From Phymatolithon calcareum (lineage: Eukaryota > Rhodophyta > Florideophyceae > Hapalidiales), in NCBI GenBank assembly GCA_977006965.1, contig OZ345355.1, forward strand, positions 2,728,001 to 2,792,000: a stretch of 64,000 nt of DNA, written 5' to 3'. This document shows, one piece after another, positions 32,091 to 41,993 of this stretch (within the stretch, counting starts at the first letter, position 1; each line of letters opens with the position of its first letter). Both the position numbers and the translations under genes were made by a program. Below the pieces are notes generated by a model. The model saw only the letters and a program-made list of their open reading frames with translations. It made no database searches and had not been told where the DNA came from.

Positions 32091-32101
32091 CTAGTGATCA
32101 T

Positions 32102-32415
32102 TCATTCATTCATTTTGCCTTTTCCATAGTGGGGCTGGCAGTGATTCCGATTAGATATCGCGCGGGTCAGAATTCCGTCCGTGGGTCTCTGTGATTCCCA
32201 GAATGTCGTATCCCAGGTCCTTGCATAGTCTCATTGTGATGATGGAGAGTCCGCCGCAGTTCCATGCCCCAACATGAAGTTTGGTGGAGAAACGTATTGC
32301 TTTCCAAGTGCCTTCTCTGCCTCCTGCGCGCCCCTTTCCGGACGGGTACCTTCGCAGGAACCGAAGGGATCCTGCTCTGCGCGCGGGTCTGTGCATTACA
32401 GGACATGAAAAGCTG
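32102..32415 (-). mobile_element. Short LINE derivative carrying the 5' endonuclease start
   Basis: The minus-strand ORF 32,151-32,426 ends with LHVGAWNCGGLS and LCKDLGYDILGITETHG, the beginning of an apurinic-type endonuclease (Asn of WNCGG and catalytic Glu of ITETHG). Its 3' end at the left is (AATG)n on the minus strand. The element is flanked by CTAGTGATCAT at 32,091-32,101 and 32,416-32,426, an 11-bp target duplication. It is thus a complete but very short insertion made of LINE 5' sequence joined to a simple tail. The leader sequence matches 34,250-34,400 (+). Confidence 0.75.
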
Positions 32416-32442
32416 CTAGTGATCATGCATGATCACTAGCAG
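32413..32442. repeat. Perfect 30-bp palindrome
   Basis: CTGCTAGTGATCATG and its exact complement meet at position 32,427/32,428. It overlaps the right copy of the 11-bp target duplication of the neighbouring LINE derivative, so half of the palindrome is an inverted extra copy of the target site. Confidence 0.85.
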
Positions 32443-32444
32443 AT

Positions 32445-33725
32445 TTTCCATTCCCATGTATGGGAATACGTATGTCATACCTGAGTTTAAGGACTGTTTA
32501 ACTCCATGCTTTCAAATGAGGAAGAGTATACTTTTCATAGAGCCCTCAAATGCATCCGAGCTGCCTTGCTCCTATCGTTCACAACAGCGTAAGATCAAGG
32601 ACGTCTTCCGGATGTTCCGAATGCTGCTGTTCATCTTCAATTGTTCTTCCTCACATTGCAACTAACACTAAAACTACAAAGCCGTCAGTGACAAACCCAA
32701 AGTGCAGGAACCCAGAAAACGAATATGTCTTTTGCATACCGAGCGACGTTATGTAGGCTTTAACAAAAGGAGGCCGTTGGCCGCACAGTTGGAGATGGTC
32801 AAAGCATGGAGCACTGATAGTGAAGGGTTCACGAATCTGCCCAAAACTAGAGATTGAGGCTTAGAGAGTTTGCAGCAATGCAATACAAGATTTGCAGAAT
32901 GGGTACGCACCAGAGCTCCCCTGGCTCATGCCAGTATTTTCAGGCTGAGAAACTCGTTTTCCGAGATTCAGAAACCCTACACATGTCACACATATCCAGC
33001 GTTTTCATTGCTGTGATTCTGATGTGTTTCCAGTTGGATCGATACGTCTTGATGGTTCTCTCTGATTGGCTGACTTAACTGGAGGCGCACGCCGGTTATT
33101 GTCCTCAATGTGGATTCTGTACTCCTCGCTGGTCCGAGAGCTATGATAAGTTTTTGATCAAGTAAAAATAATTCCCTGGGCGTCCCCCATGATTCCATTT
33201 CATAGCCGGCCTCTCGCATTTCGGATGAAAACCTACTGCTGTAATGTGTATATTGGAGCCAATACGCCTTGCATCATCATTATTCTGGTACAACCGGGAT
33301 GCCCAAAGAAACCAAAAACGCAAGCTTAAGTGGAGCGAAGGAGGGGAAATGATACCCTAATCAGTTACACTGCTTACATTTTCTTTGGTGCAAACTGGTG
33401 TCGTCTTCACGGCTCATTTATTGTACCCTGGGCATACACGATTCGTTCATTTAGTATGTTACGGAACAGTTATAGTTACGTCCTACTAGTGCTAGTAGTC
33501 CCCTGAAACTTCCGCGACTCATAATTCTAGCTTAGGAAACAACCACGCACTTGCAAAGTAGATACTGATCAGATGACTTACATACCTGAGAAGAGCGACG
33601 CACGAAATATAGGAGAACAGAAACAGCAGCATATTAAAATAAGGCTTAGCATGAATGTAACCCTAAGCCAGGTTGCAGGTGGAAAGAAAACACGATTTAG
33701 GTACTCGCGCTTTCCATCAGTTCGT
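32445..33725. other. No recognised gene
   Basis: ORFs are at most about 78 residues and unrelated to known families. Confidence 0.3.
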
Positions 33726-33727
33726 GA

Positions 33728-34100
33728 TTAAGTGGATTTGCTGAGAAGATACCATGTGCCCCACCTTGAGACAAGTCGGCACCTCTCTAACTTACGTGCT
33801 GTATAATCAAGTTTGTTACTTGCTTCTTGGTTTGACTTTTTTTTCAAACTTCTCTTGATCCTGTTTGCTTTTCTTATTCCCTTCTTTGCATTCATTCTTG
33901 AACACGAAGGACCATACTTCAGAAGTGGACTCTAAGATTCTCCCTCCACCTTCTCTGGAGGAGGGTTTTTGCAGCTAGGGCTACGACGATAGCAACGAGC
34001 CCGGGTTTTGCGGGCTTTAACAGAGTAACGGAGCTACCAAGGTAGTAGCATCTGAAGCGCATCTCCCTTACAGTCTTATGAGTGTTTCTGAGGGCGTTTA
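33728..34100 (-). mobile_element. LINE-F 3' end
   Basis: AAGTGGATTTGCTGAGAAGA then TACCATGTGCCCCACCTTGAG and CAAGTCGGCACCTCT is the complement of the LINE-F tail at 6765-6830. A Lys-rich coding end follows on the minus strand (about 33,805-33,900). Its right part meets a + strand tail (TTTAATAAATTCAAAATTC then A-rich) at 34,095-34,128. Confidence 0.55.
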
Positions 34101-34244
34101 ATAAATTCAAAATTCAAAAAAAAATTCATTCTTGATTCTCTGCTTTTTATTATTATTTTCCTTCCATCCGTGCTCCAGAACCAGATCTCGCATTAGAAAG
34201 ATGGATCAGTTTACTATCTTTGCGCTACATTTTCCGGTTCTGTA

Positions 34245-34640
34245 AAGAACACACGCACGGGCGAAGCAGGATCTCTTTGGTTGTTGCGAAGGGACTCGTC
34301 CTGAAAGGGGCGTGCAGGAGGCAGAGAAGATACTCGGGAAGCAATAAGTTTCTCCGCAAAACTCCACGTTGCGACTGCGGCGGAATCTCCAACTACTGGC
34401 TCGGAAATATTCTTTGCATGGGCGAGCGGCGCCTGGTCCGCCAGGTGCTGCTACAATGAGTCAGAAGAACGCCAGAATCAACCTTTGGTGACGCACCTGG
34501 ACTAGACGTGAAAGTTGGCGTCCAAGTCGCTAACGATAGGAGAATGGTTAGGCCCTCCAACCGCAGCTAGGCACAGTAGGGGTCGGCGTGCGCCGACGTT
34601 GAGGGCTTCTAAAATAAAAACCTACAATACCCCTCCCCCC
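34245..34640 (+). mobile_element. Internally deleted LINE: 5' leader joined to LINE-C 3' tail
   Basis: 34,255-34,400 aligns with the 5' leader of the element at 32.1-32.4 kb (GCAGGATCTCTTTGGTTG, GGCGTGCAGGAGGCAGAGAAG). 34,560-34,640 is the LINE-C tail (CGTTGAGGGCTTCTAAAATA then AAAACCTACAAT and C-rich). RT and other domains are absent, so this is a short non-autonomous derivative. Confidence 0.6.
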
Positions 34641-34824
34641 CATTAGGGGTAAAAGAAAAATGAATGAAAATCTTTGCGCTATGGCACTCTCCAAGAGTTC
34701 TCTGCCTCTCACTGGTCCCTGAGGACCACGTGCTCCGTTAGAAAACTCAACTTGCTTTGGAAAGAGCCTTAGAGGCGACCATTCAAATGGGTACGAAGAT
34801 GCGATCAAGGACTCGTACTACAAA

Positions 34825-34900
34825 CTCTATGTATGTATGTTAACTGCTTTCTCCCCGGTGGGATTTATTGCTGAATTATCTTCTGCGTTATTTCTGCTAG
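34825..34900 (-). mobile_element. LINE-H 3' tail
   Basis: TATGTATGTATGTTAACTGC then TTTCTCCCC and TTTATTGCTGAATTATCTTC. In complement the AATAAA is followed by a (TACA)n end. The same occurs at 40,918-41,005. Confidence 0.5.
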
Positions 34901-35680
34901 GTAATTAGGAAAGCACTTCTTCTCTGCCTGCCGCTCGAGACACGATTCGACTCCACCCGGAGCAAACGCGGTCGTTCCACGATCCTCGAGTCCACGTGGA
35001 CGACCAGAACATTTCGACTCTTTCCCTCATCGCTCCCTTGTCTTCTTTCACGCATGATGCTTTGTAATCCCTCCGTGTCGACGACGGGAAAACCCCGCAG
35101 GAGAATAGCTACAAACCCTAAAAGACTGCAAAAAGAACGAAGCTAAACTTAAAAATTTCAGAAAGAGTTGGGGGGGGGGAGGAATCGAACAGTCTAATGG
35201 GTTGAGCCAGCACGGATGAGCTCCAAATAGAGCTGAAAGTTGCGAGTGGAGTTGAACAAACTCCGTGGACTGCTGTTGTTCTTTGAGAAATTACCAGACT
35301 TCCAGGTCGGCTTTTTGAAAGTGTTTGCAGAGTCGGAAGTTCCGTTTTTGAGCAGTGATCAGATTATGCAAGGAGTGGGACTCGTAGTGGGCACCTCTTC
35401 TGCCGTTTGAGGAATTGATGAACAATAAGTTTGAATGAGTACACTTTTCCTCGGTTTTGTTTCGTGAATTGGCCGTACCGGAAATCCTTTTTTGGGAGGT
35501 TTTTAATCAGGTAGAATTTTGAAGTTGAATTCTATAGTGGGTACGATTTATTGCTCTGGAAAAGGGCACTAGAAATTGTTCGCACCCTGGTTCGATACCT
35601 GAGCTTTTCTTATATCGAAGTAAATCGATTTCCAAGCATTTCTTTCGCCGTCAATATTCGCTGCTTTTTCATTCGTAGTT
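34901..35680. other. No recognised gene
   Basis: Contains a run of nine G at about 35,171-35,179 and no ORF with recognised content. Confidence 0.3.
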
Positions 35681-35684
35681 ATTA

Positions 35685-36180
35685 TGTTTCCAACTCACAA
35701 TTGCTTCACTCATCTCCATCTTCTCCAACGCAAGTATCCATCACTTGCTACGTTCTTCTTCTCAGTAGAAAAAAATGCCAAAGTAGGGCAAAAACCTCGA
35801 AAGAGCGACGTCTTCTTGCCCTGTTCACAATACATCGGGGAGGGGGTTCTTAAACGGAAGCTCGCTCGGGGGGATAACTTCCCGTCGGGGGCTCTTAATC
35901 GGGAGCTCACTCCGGGGGACAACTTCGGGGGCTCTCTTCAACGGAAGCTCGCTCGGGGGGGGGGGGACAACTTCGGGGGGGGGATCTTTATCGGGAGCCC
36001 ACGGAGGGCTGCTTCGGGGGCGCTCTTCGACGGAAGCTCGTTCGGGGGGGGCAACCTCAGGGAGACGCTCTTCAACGGAAACTTGCTCGGGGGGACATCT
36101 TCGGGGGCACGCTTTTCAACGAAAGCCCGCTCGGGAGGACAATCAGAAGGCCATCATTGGGGATCACAATCGCGGAGGAC
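35685..36180 (+). repeat. Repeat family with G-rich 40-bp tandem units, copy 2
   Basis: 35,685-35,822 matches 22,540-22,675. 35,835-36,170 is the G-rich tandem (GAAGCTCGCTCGGGGGG and CTCTTCAACGGAA units), ending CAATCAGAAGGCCATCATTGGGGAT as in copy 1. ORFs through it are low-complexity Gly/Ser/Arg repeats. Confidence 0.55.
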
Positions 36181-36308
36181 AGATTGAGAAACCGGCGGGC
36201 TTCTCTTCGCAGCGTGGCCTCCAGGGACACGTGACGGCCGGCATCACGGAAAACAGTGGCTTCCACAGGTGCCACCCTCACTACGGCGGTTCTACTCTAC
36301 GCGGGTTG

Positions 36309-37176
36309 ACCTGGGAGTCCAAGCGCAAGGACTAGCTACTACCAAGAATATAGCAATGTACAAGGCTCTTGTGCAATGCAGATGGGAGTACGCGATACAC
36401 CTCACACCATGGACAAACTCAGTCGAAGCGCAGATCAACCAAGCGGAGGGTTTGTTCTACTCTGTTGCCTTCGGTAACTACGCGAAACGATTGCACGCCC
36501 GAATGCGAGCCCTCTGCAGAATTACTCCACCAAAGATAAGAAGAGCGCAACTCGGAGAGCACTTCGCACAGAGGCTTATACGAGGGAAGGACGAAATCGA
36601 GAAGGAAGAGAATTACGCTGGAAAAGAAGGGGACATACAGCAAGCAGAGATGGATATCCGCTATCTGCAGGAGCATGAGCTCCTAAGAGGCAGTACCGAG
36701 CGAGCCGTACGAGGGCTGGTGACCCACAAACACGAGAGCCACCGCCGACGACAGGAATGGATTGAAAAGGAAGAAGAAAAAGAGAGAAAAATTACCGTGG
36801 ACACTAAGGAGAAAGTAAGCCCTGTACTCCAAATTCGATCCAGGAAACACCGACTCCTAGCAGTTAAGTGGTTCTTCGGCCGCTTCCCACCACGAAGAGC
36901 AGAGTCGTACGTTGAACATTTCAACGAGGTCGCAGAAGAGAATCTGAAAACTCTACAACGAAATTTGACAAGTCCAAGAGCAGAAGAATCTTGGGAAAAA
37001 GGGACGAAAACGGCGATTGACAAACTTTTAGCACTGGAAATCCATATGTTAGAAGAAATGATAGTGTAATGTGATCTGATTGGGTAATGAGATGGCAGTA
37101 TCAACGGGAAGCTGCTCTGGTGTTGGTGAATACCGGCGTTGAGGGCTTCTAAAATAAAAATCTACAATTTCCCCCC
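36309..37176 (+). mobile_element. LINE-C copy with 14-bp TSD
   Basis: ORF 36,269-37,069 (first codons are target DNA) starts in the RT thumb: QCRWEYAIHLTPWTNS, then AEGLFYSVAFGN, a long charged helix and SRKHRLLAVKWFFGRFPP, and ends HMLEEMIV. The tail is GGGCTTCTAAAATAAAAATC then TACAATTTCCCCCC. It is flanked by CTCTACGCGGGTTG at 36,295-36,308 and 37,177-37,190. The 5' truncation is inside the thumb. The reading frame is intact over 266 codons, so it is relatively young. Confidence 0.8.
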
Positions 37177-37190
37177 CTCTACGCGGGTTG

Positions 37191-37626
37191 GTGACCCACA
37201 AACACGAGAGCCACCGTCTACGGCAGGAATGGATTGAAAAGGAAGAAGAAAAAGAGAGAAAAATTGCCGTCGATACTAAGGAGAAAGTAAGCCCTGTACT
37301 CCAAATTCGATCCAGGAAACACCGACTCCTAGCAGTCAAGTGGTTCTTTGGCCGCTTCCCACCACGAATAGCAGAGTCTTACATTGAACATTTCAACGAG
37401 GTCGCGGAAGAGAATCTGAAAACTCTACAACGAAATTTAACAAATCCAAGAGCAGAAGAATCTTGGGAAGAAGGGACGAAAACGGCGATTGACAAACTTC
37501 TGGCCTTGGAAATCCATATGATAGAAGAAATGATAGTGTAATGTGACCTGATTGGGTAATGAGATGGCTCTGTTGTTTGTGAATACCGGCGTTGAGGGTT
37601 TCTAAAATAAAAACCTACAATTTCCC
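37191..37626 (+). mobile_element. Second LINE-C copy at the same target site
   Basis: Starts directly after the CTCTACGCGGGTTG repeat with GTGACCCACAAACACGAG, a point within the coding region, and repeats the C-terminal domain (ORF 37,188-37,541) and the tail of the copy to its left, with few differences. It is therefore an older or separate 5'-truncated copy abutting the same target sequence. Confidence 0.8.
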
Positions 37627-37639
37627 CCTCTTATTTCTG

Positions 37640-38100
37640 GTATTCTATCTGAGCCCCTAGCATGTACTCGGTTGTTTTTGATAGCTCTTCGTATCAATTT
37701 GCGAGTCATCGCTTCTTCTTTCGGTACAAGTGTTCTTCATTCTGCATACTCTCGACGCGACTGATACCTCCTCTTGCTCTTGAGTTTCAGTATTCTGCTG
37801 AGGCTTGTCGTGACCTGGTGCCGAGATTGGCCGTTTATGTCCTACACGAAAGTGTGGTATTGACAGTTCTTGGCTTTCTGGCCTGGGGCCCTCATTTCGT
37901 TCTGGAATTTGATGTAGGTTGACATGTCGTCTGGATTCTTGGTTCGTACCGCATTCCGGTATATTCTGGTTTATTCTTTTGCCTTACTGGCAAGCGGTCG
38001 CGTCCAGCACGGCTTGCATCGCAGCGGGCGCACTTGGTTATTTCTCCTAGTTGCAGGTGATAACCTGTACATGTCGGTGTCGGGCGTTTAAGTCACCATT
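37640..38100 (-). pseudogene. Possible LINE linker region between endonuclease and RT
   Basis: The minus strand contains, in broken frames, KCARCDASRAGRDRL and RTKNPDDMSTYIKFQNEMR. The latter resembles the helical linker before the RT in LINEs. Evidence is weak and no catalytic motif is present. Confidence 0.25.
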
Positions 38101-38329
38101 CAACACTGATTTACACCTTCCATGCACGTCTATGGATTGGATTGGATTTCTGTTTAATTGAAGATCCCTTTGTCAATTATCATTGCACCTGAGAGACGTC
38201 TCGTTGCGCTACAATCCTTCTCTTACGCTGCACGTCTATGGATGCCAGTGAAGAAATGTGTAGTAACTCAACGTTTAATTCCAGTTTCGGCGGCGATTAG
38301 TCTCTCTGTCTTTTACGTCGCGTGGCGGT

Positions 38330-39058
38330 ATGTTAGTTTTTCCGGCGCATCCTTCCGCATCGCAATCACGACGCCGCTTCTCGCTTCATAGCTTGGGGAA
38401 TATCTGCGAGTTGTGCATACCTGCCGATAGCGCATACGCAAAATTGGTCCCTCTTCTTCCATGCAGGGACATACAGGAATTCACTGCACCAAAGAGTTGT
38501 ATCTCTGGGCCTTTGTCGATATCTGGCGAGATCGCTGGCAGTATTTCGATGGGCCCTTGCAACACATTGTCCCACGGTGGAGGCGCACGTTTTTCCTCAC
38601 GCTTGGTTGTGTTTCCAGCGACCCTGCAGTTGTTTCTCGCCCATTTGCGTACCTTAGGTCCGTCGTGTATTAACCAGTCGGGTAAATACCCACTTCTGCT
38701 CCAAGGCGCCGTGGGAGACTCTATCCTGGATCAGAGCAAAGGACAAGTTGTCGGCGTTGAGGTACATTCTGTACCGGACGTTCCAATGTCCGCCGATGGC
38801 GCACCAGGTCAGGCGAATGGGACTCCAGGGCCGCCTTTGTATACTGTCATGCGCGGCTCTCACATCCCTCGTCGTTATACGGGCTCAGATATGATCGACG
38901 ACAAAAAACCGTGGTTGATATTTCTCGGAGGATTTTTTGCAGGCATCTTGCTTGGAGTTTTTGCGGTTCTCCCTTTGCTTTTCACCATGAGCTTTGAGCA
39001 CTTTCCACGCAAGAGAAAGTTTTACCTGGTTGGATGCGTCACAGGCGGTGCCATTTAA
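38330..39058 (+). CDS. Membrane protein with Pro/Gly-rich N-terminal part, stop within second TM
   Basis: The convincing part is from about 38,740 on: GQVVGVEVHSVPDVPM, a Gly/Pro-rich linker, a basic IPRRYTG, then a first membrane segment (PWLIFLGGFFAGILLGVFAV..) and a basic loop FPRKRKF leading into a second one (YLVGCVTGGAI). The TAA at 39,056-39,058 lies in the middle of this second segment. Read past it, the same frame continues LAFFIIFWVL to a TAG at 39,110. So it is either a truncated allele, a decayed gene, or a recoded stop. The ORF before about 38,700 may be intronic or unrelated. AATAAA at 39,277. No firm family. Confidence 0.5.
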   Translation: MLVFPAHPSASQSRRRFSLHSLGNICELCIPADSAYAKLVPLLPCRDIQEFTAPKSCISGPLSISGEIAGSISMGPCNTLSHGGGARFSSRLVVFPATLQLFLAHLRTLGPSCINQSGKYPLLLQGAVGDSILDQSKGQVVGVEVHSVPDVPMSADGAPGQANGTPGPPLYTVMRGSHIPRRYTGSDMIDDKKPWLIFLGGFFAGILLGVFAVLPLLFTMSFEHFPRKRKFYLVGCVTGGAI

Positions 39059-39112
39059 CTTGCTTTCTTTATCATTTTCTGGGTGCTGACTAGCAGGGGC
39101 ACCCAAAACTAG

Positions 39113-39484
39113 CTCTTATGAAGACATTTAGGCTCGTCGACGAAACTGCAGTGGACCAATCTTTTCAAGACTACTGTCTACAGTAAGGATGCTTATTCCA
39201 TTCAGGTCCTGAAGGATTCGATGCTCAGTATCTTTATGGCTGTCATTGCCCATCGCGTCAATATCTAAGTAGAAAGAATAAACATGATTAAACTAAACTT
39301 TATTTTAAAAATTCAGGTTCTAGCAAAGCACGGAATCAGTTTTCTGGGGTAGTTTATTCACCCTGTGTGTGCGACACGAATCGGTGGAAGACCTGAACCT
39401 ACTGCACCAACGGAAATTCATTGTTCTGTAGAAATAACGTCAAGACGAGGAAAATCGGACTCCGAACTCCAAGTCAATCTTGGT
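39113..39484. other. 3' flank of the membrane-protein gene
   Basis: Contains a possible poly(A) signal AATAAA at 39,277-39,282 and no other gene. Confidence 0.35.
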
Positions 39485-39490
39485 GCTATA

Positions 39491-40522
39491 CAGGCCTTGG
39501 GAGCAATATACTGCAATAGCAATAAACTGCAATATACTGGTATTTCAATATTATTCCTTGATCTGTTTCTATTGGAAAACGTATTGGTAAGCGGCAGAGT
39601 TGTAGATCTATTGATTGCTCAGCGTGATACGTAAAACGTCTTCCCAGATAGGCTATTAATGTGGAGGATAGTGTCATGTTTCTACGCTATCGTTCTGCTC
39701 AAGTCAGAGAGTCAACATTTTCTTTGCTCTATCGTGACCGCGCGTGTTGAGTCTTTCATTTGCGAAGATGGTAGGCAAATCGAAACCAGCGTGCATTGTC
39801 AAGACTCTCATGACGAAACGCAATGATACTGTCAAGGACATACCGTCTCGGAAAGGCGAAGAATTCACCCGGCGCGATATACCCTGTTTGGTCTCTTCCT
39901 GCCCCCACGGAAGTTATTGCAAATAAACTCCGTACCCACAGTATCGTTCGAGAAAGGCAGCGGGTGGAGGAACCCGTACTCGCACCTCTTATCGTGCGTT
40001 GCAGGTGGAGATGAGAACAAATTGCTCGAGATGTATCGCACGTGCGTGAAAGACAAAACGAACCGGGATAGTACTCGACACATTTCCTCGTACTTCGAGT
40101 CAACACTATCTACTACTGCACGCGAAAAGGCCATGTACCAGTACATTGATGTCATAATCTCTCTTTCTCTACCAATATCTTACGTTGAGAACCCGCGCTT
40201 TCGTGACTTCAGTAAGGTGGATGAGAAGATTTCTATCAAAGCATTTCGGGATACGGTTTTTAAGTTGGTGGAACTGGTCGAAATTGGCGTGAGGAATGAC
40301 CTCAAAAACACTCGTGGTGCTGTGATGCATGATGCTTGGACCAAAAATGGGTCATTACTTCGACATTTTCGCTGTCGTTTCAAATGAATCCAATAGAAAT
40401 GGGGGTATTGGTAAATTCAATCATATTGCCGTAGGTATTGGCGGAAGGGAGCTATTGGCTATTGGTATTGCTCATCAGCTTCATGTCACAATAAAACTAC
40501 AATAGATTGCTCCCAAAGCCTG
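39491..40522 (+). mobile_element. 1.03-kb hAT-like transposon
   Basis: Ends are inverted repeats: left CAGGCCTTGGGAGCAAT, right (complement) CAGGCTTTGGGAGCAAT, 16 of 17 matching. GCTATA immediately flanks both ends (39,485-39,490; 40,523-40,528). hAT elements normally give 8 bp, so the outer two bases may have diverged. Subterminal regions are rich in CAATA/TATTG words on both sides. Inside is a BED-finger/hAT transposase N-terminal half; the rest is deleted. Confidence 0.85.
39768..40400 (+). pseudogene. BED zinc finger / hAT transposase N-terminal half, frameshifted
   Basis: Two overlapping frames. The first (39,768-39,926) starts MVGKSKPACIVKTL and ends at a stop. The second (39,917-40,387) carries a C2H2-like BED finger remnant (GSGWRNPYSHLLSC) and the hAT block REKAMYQYIDVIISLSLPIS, NPRFRDFSK, GAVMHDAWTKNG. 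After NG a one-base shift near 40,351 restores HYFDIFAVVSNES, matching the D.WT..G.HY...FA motif of hAT transposases. The catalytic core beyond this point is deleted; the sequence joins directly to the 3' subterminal repeats. Confidence 0.7.
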
Positions 40523-40917
40523 GCTATATCAATTTCAATTATATCTGATGCCCCATAATGTGATTTTCGGTCTTGTGCCGGACAGATTCAAGCCGAGTTT
40601 CCTTGTCACACGAAAAGTTACCCCAATTGTCAGCAGAGTATTCTACTTCTCTTCTTCTTTTCGGTCTTTTGCAAAGCTCGACTGCTCGTATGGGCACCGG
40701 TTCTCAGTCAATTTACATCCTACAAATCAGCTCTGAGCCTCCGATTCATTCATATTGCACCTCTACTAGTAGGCTAGCAGCGTTTCGCTGGCCCAAGTTT
40801 CTTTCACTCTATTCTATCGTTTGCAAGCTGGAATGCGGCTTGCACGTCTAGGCCTTGTACATCACCAATGATTGATTCCGGCCTTGGTCTGGTGAATTGG
40901 AGCAATGGGGAAACTGT
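40523..40917. other. No recognised gene
   Basis: ORF 40,573-40,851 has no recognised content. Confidence 0.3.
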
Positions 40918-41010
40918 ATACATACATATATGTATGTAAACTGCTTTCTCCCCATGGGGCTCGCAAGGCAGTGCTTTATTGCTGAATTATCTTCTACTTA
41001 GATACGGCAG
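40918..41010 (-). mobile_element. LINE-H 3' tail
   Basis: TACATACATATATGTATGTA then AACTGCTTTCTCCCC and TTTATTGCTGAATTATCTTC, complement of an AATAAA tail ending in (TACA)n. It pairs with 34,825-34,900. Confidence 0.5.
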
Positions 41011-41024
41011 AGAATGGGGGAAAG

Positions 41025-41140
41025 AGTAAGTTTTAATTTAGAAGCGCATAACGCCGGCACTCAGCAACGTCAGAGCAGCTTCCCGTGTCTAGATTCGCAT
41101 CGCTCTGCCATCTCATTTGCTATGTAAGCACCTTCGCGCG
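41025..41140 (-). mobile_element. LINE-C 3' tail, minus strand
   Basis: AACGCCGGCACTCAGCAACG, TCAGAGCAGCTTCCCGTG and TCTGCCATCTCATTTGC are the complement of the LINE-C 3' UTR at 37,090-37,150. Confidence 0.65.
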
Positions 41141-41993
41141 GCACAGCATCGGGAAGGGACGTGCAGTAGACCAAGGAGGCACCGGAACATTCATACTCGG
41201 GCCGTATAAAGGCGGTCGCCCTATGCAAAATCTGTGAGAAATATTCTGGTACGTTGCATCAAACGAGCTCTATGTACCGGGACTCAATACCGGTAAAGTG
41301 GCAGTCTGACGACGGTGAGCTCTTGCGGGCCTGACACATCGCCAGAGCATCATCCAGAAAACTCTTTATGAAAGTACACTTGAGGTTTTTCGCAAAGACG
41401 GCTTCAATACCAAGCAAATACAAGTACGCGTTCGAAACACCAACGCCACAAGCAATCTTTGGCGACGTTACTTTTTTTCTACGTGCTGTTTCACTGCCGT
41501 GCAATAATGTTGTGTAGGGATCTTTGGACATTCTTAGAATGAGCTCCTTGCTTGTCAAGGAACCAAGGCTTCTTGTGCTTTATCACACTCAAATTGAAAT
41601 ACACGAATGGTTCGCATAGGGCACCCACGAAATTGGACTCTCATTCGCAGGTTTTGAACAAAAGCAGTATAGTCTCTTCTTCTCCTGTGGAATCATCTAG
41701 ATTGATCTACTGCTCTCTAGTCCAAGGGTTTGCTCGTCCGCTGCCAAGGAATCGCTGCTCGACAAGTTAAATTTTAGTGTTCTCCTATGACGAAAGAATG
41801 CAAAACCGGATCTTGAATTCATGTTCATCACTGGACCTGCAACCGAACTTCCCACAACTCGGTCAGTTGAATACATGACACAATCCTGGAAAAGAGTGCA
41901 GTAGTCTCTTTTGGAAATAGAAAAATCACAGGCGGGAAATCCTCTCCGTAGGACATACATCGACCCAGAGGTACTGTTACCAAAGTTGATTCC
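41141..41993. other. Unrecognised ORFs, minus strand
   Basis: ORFs 41,259-41,558 (99 residues, contains NAYLYLLGIEAVFAKNLKCT) and 41,697-41,960 (87 residues) lie in different frames on the minus strand and could be exons of one gene divergent from the Cys-rich gene. Not recognised. Confidence 0.25.

Noticed and set aside
36661-37104. 147-aa minus-strand ORF
   Set aside because: It is antisense to the LINE-C coding region.
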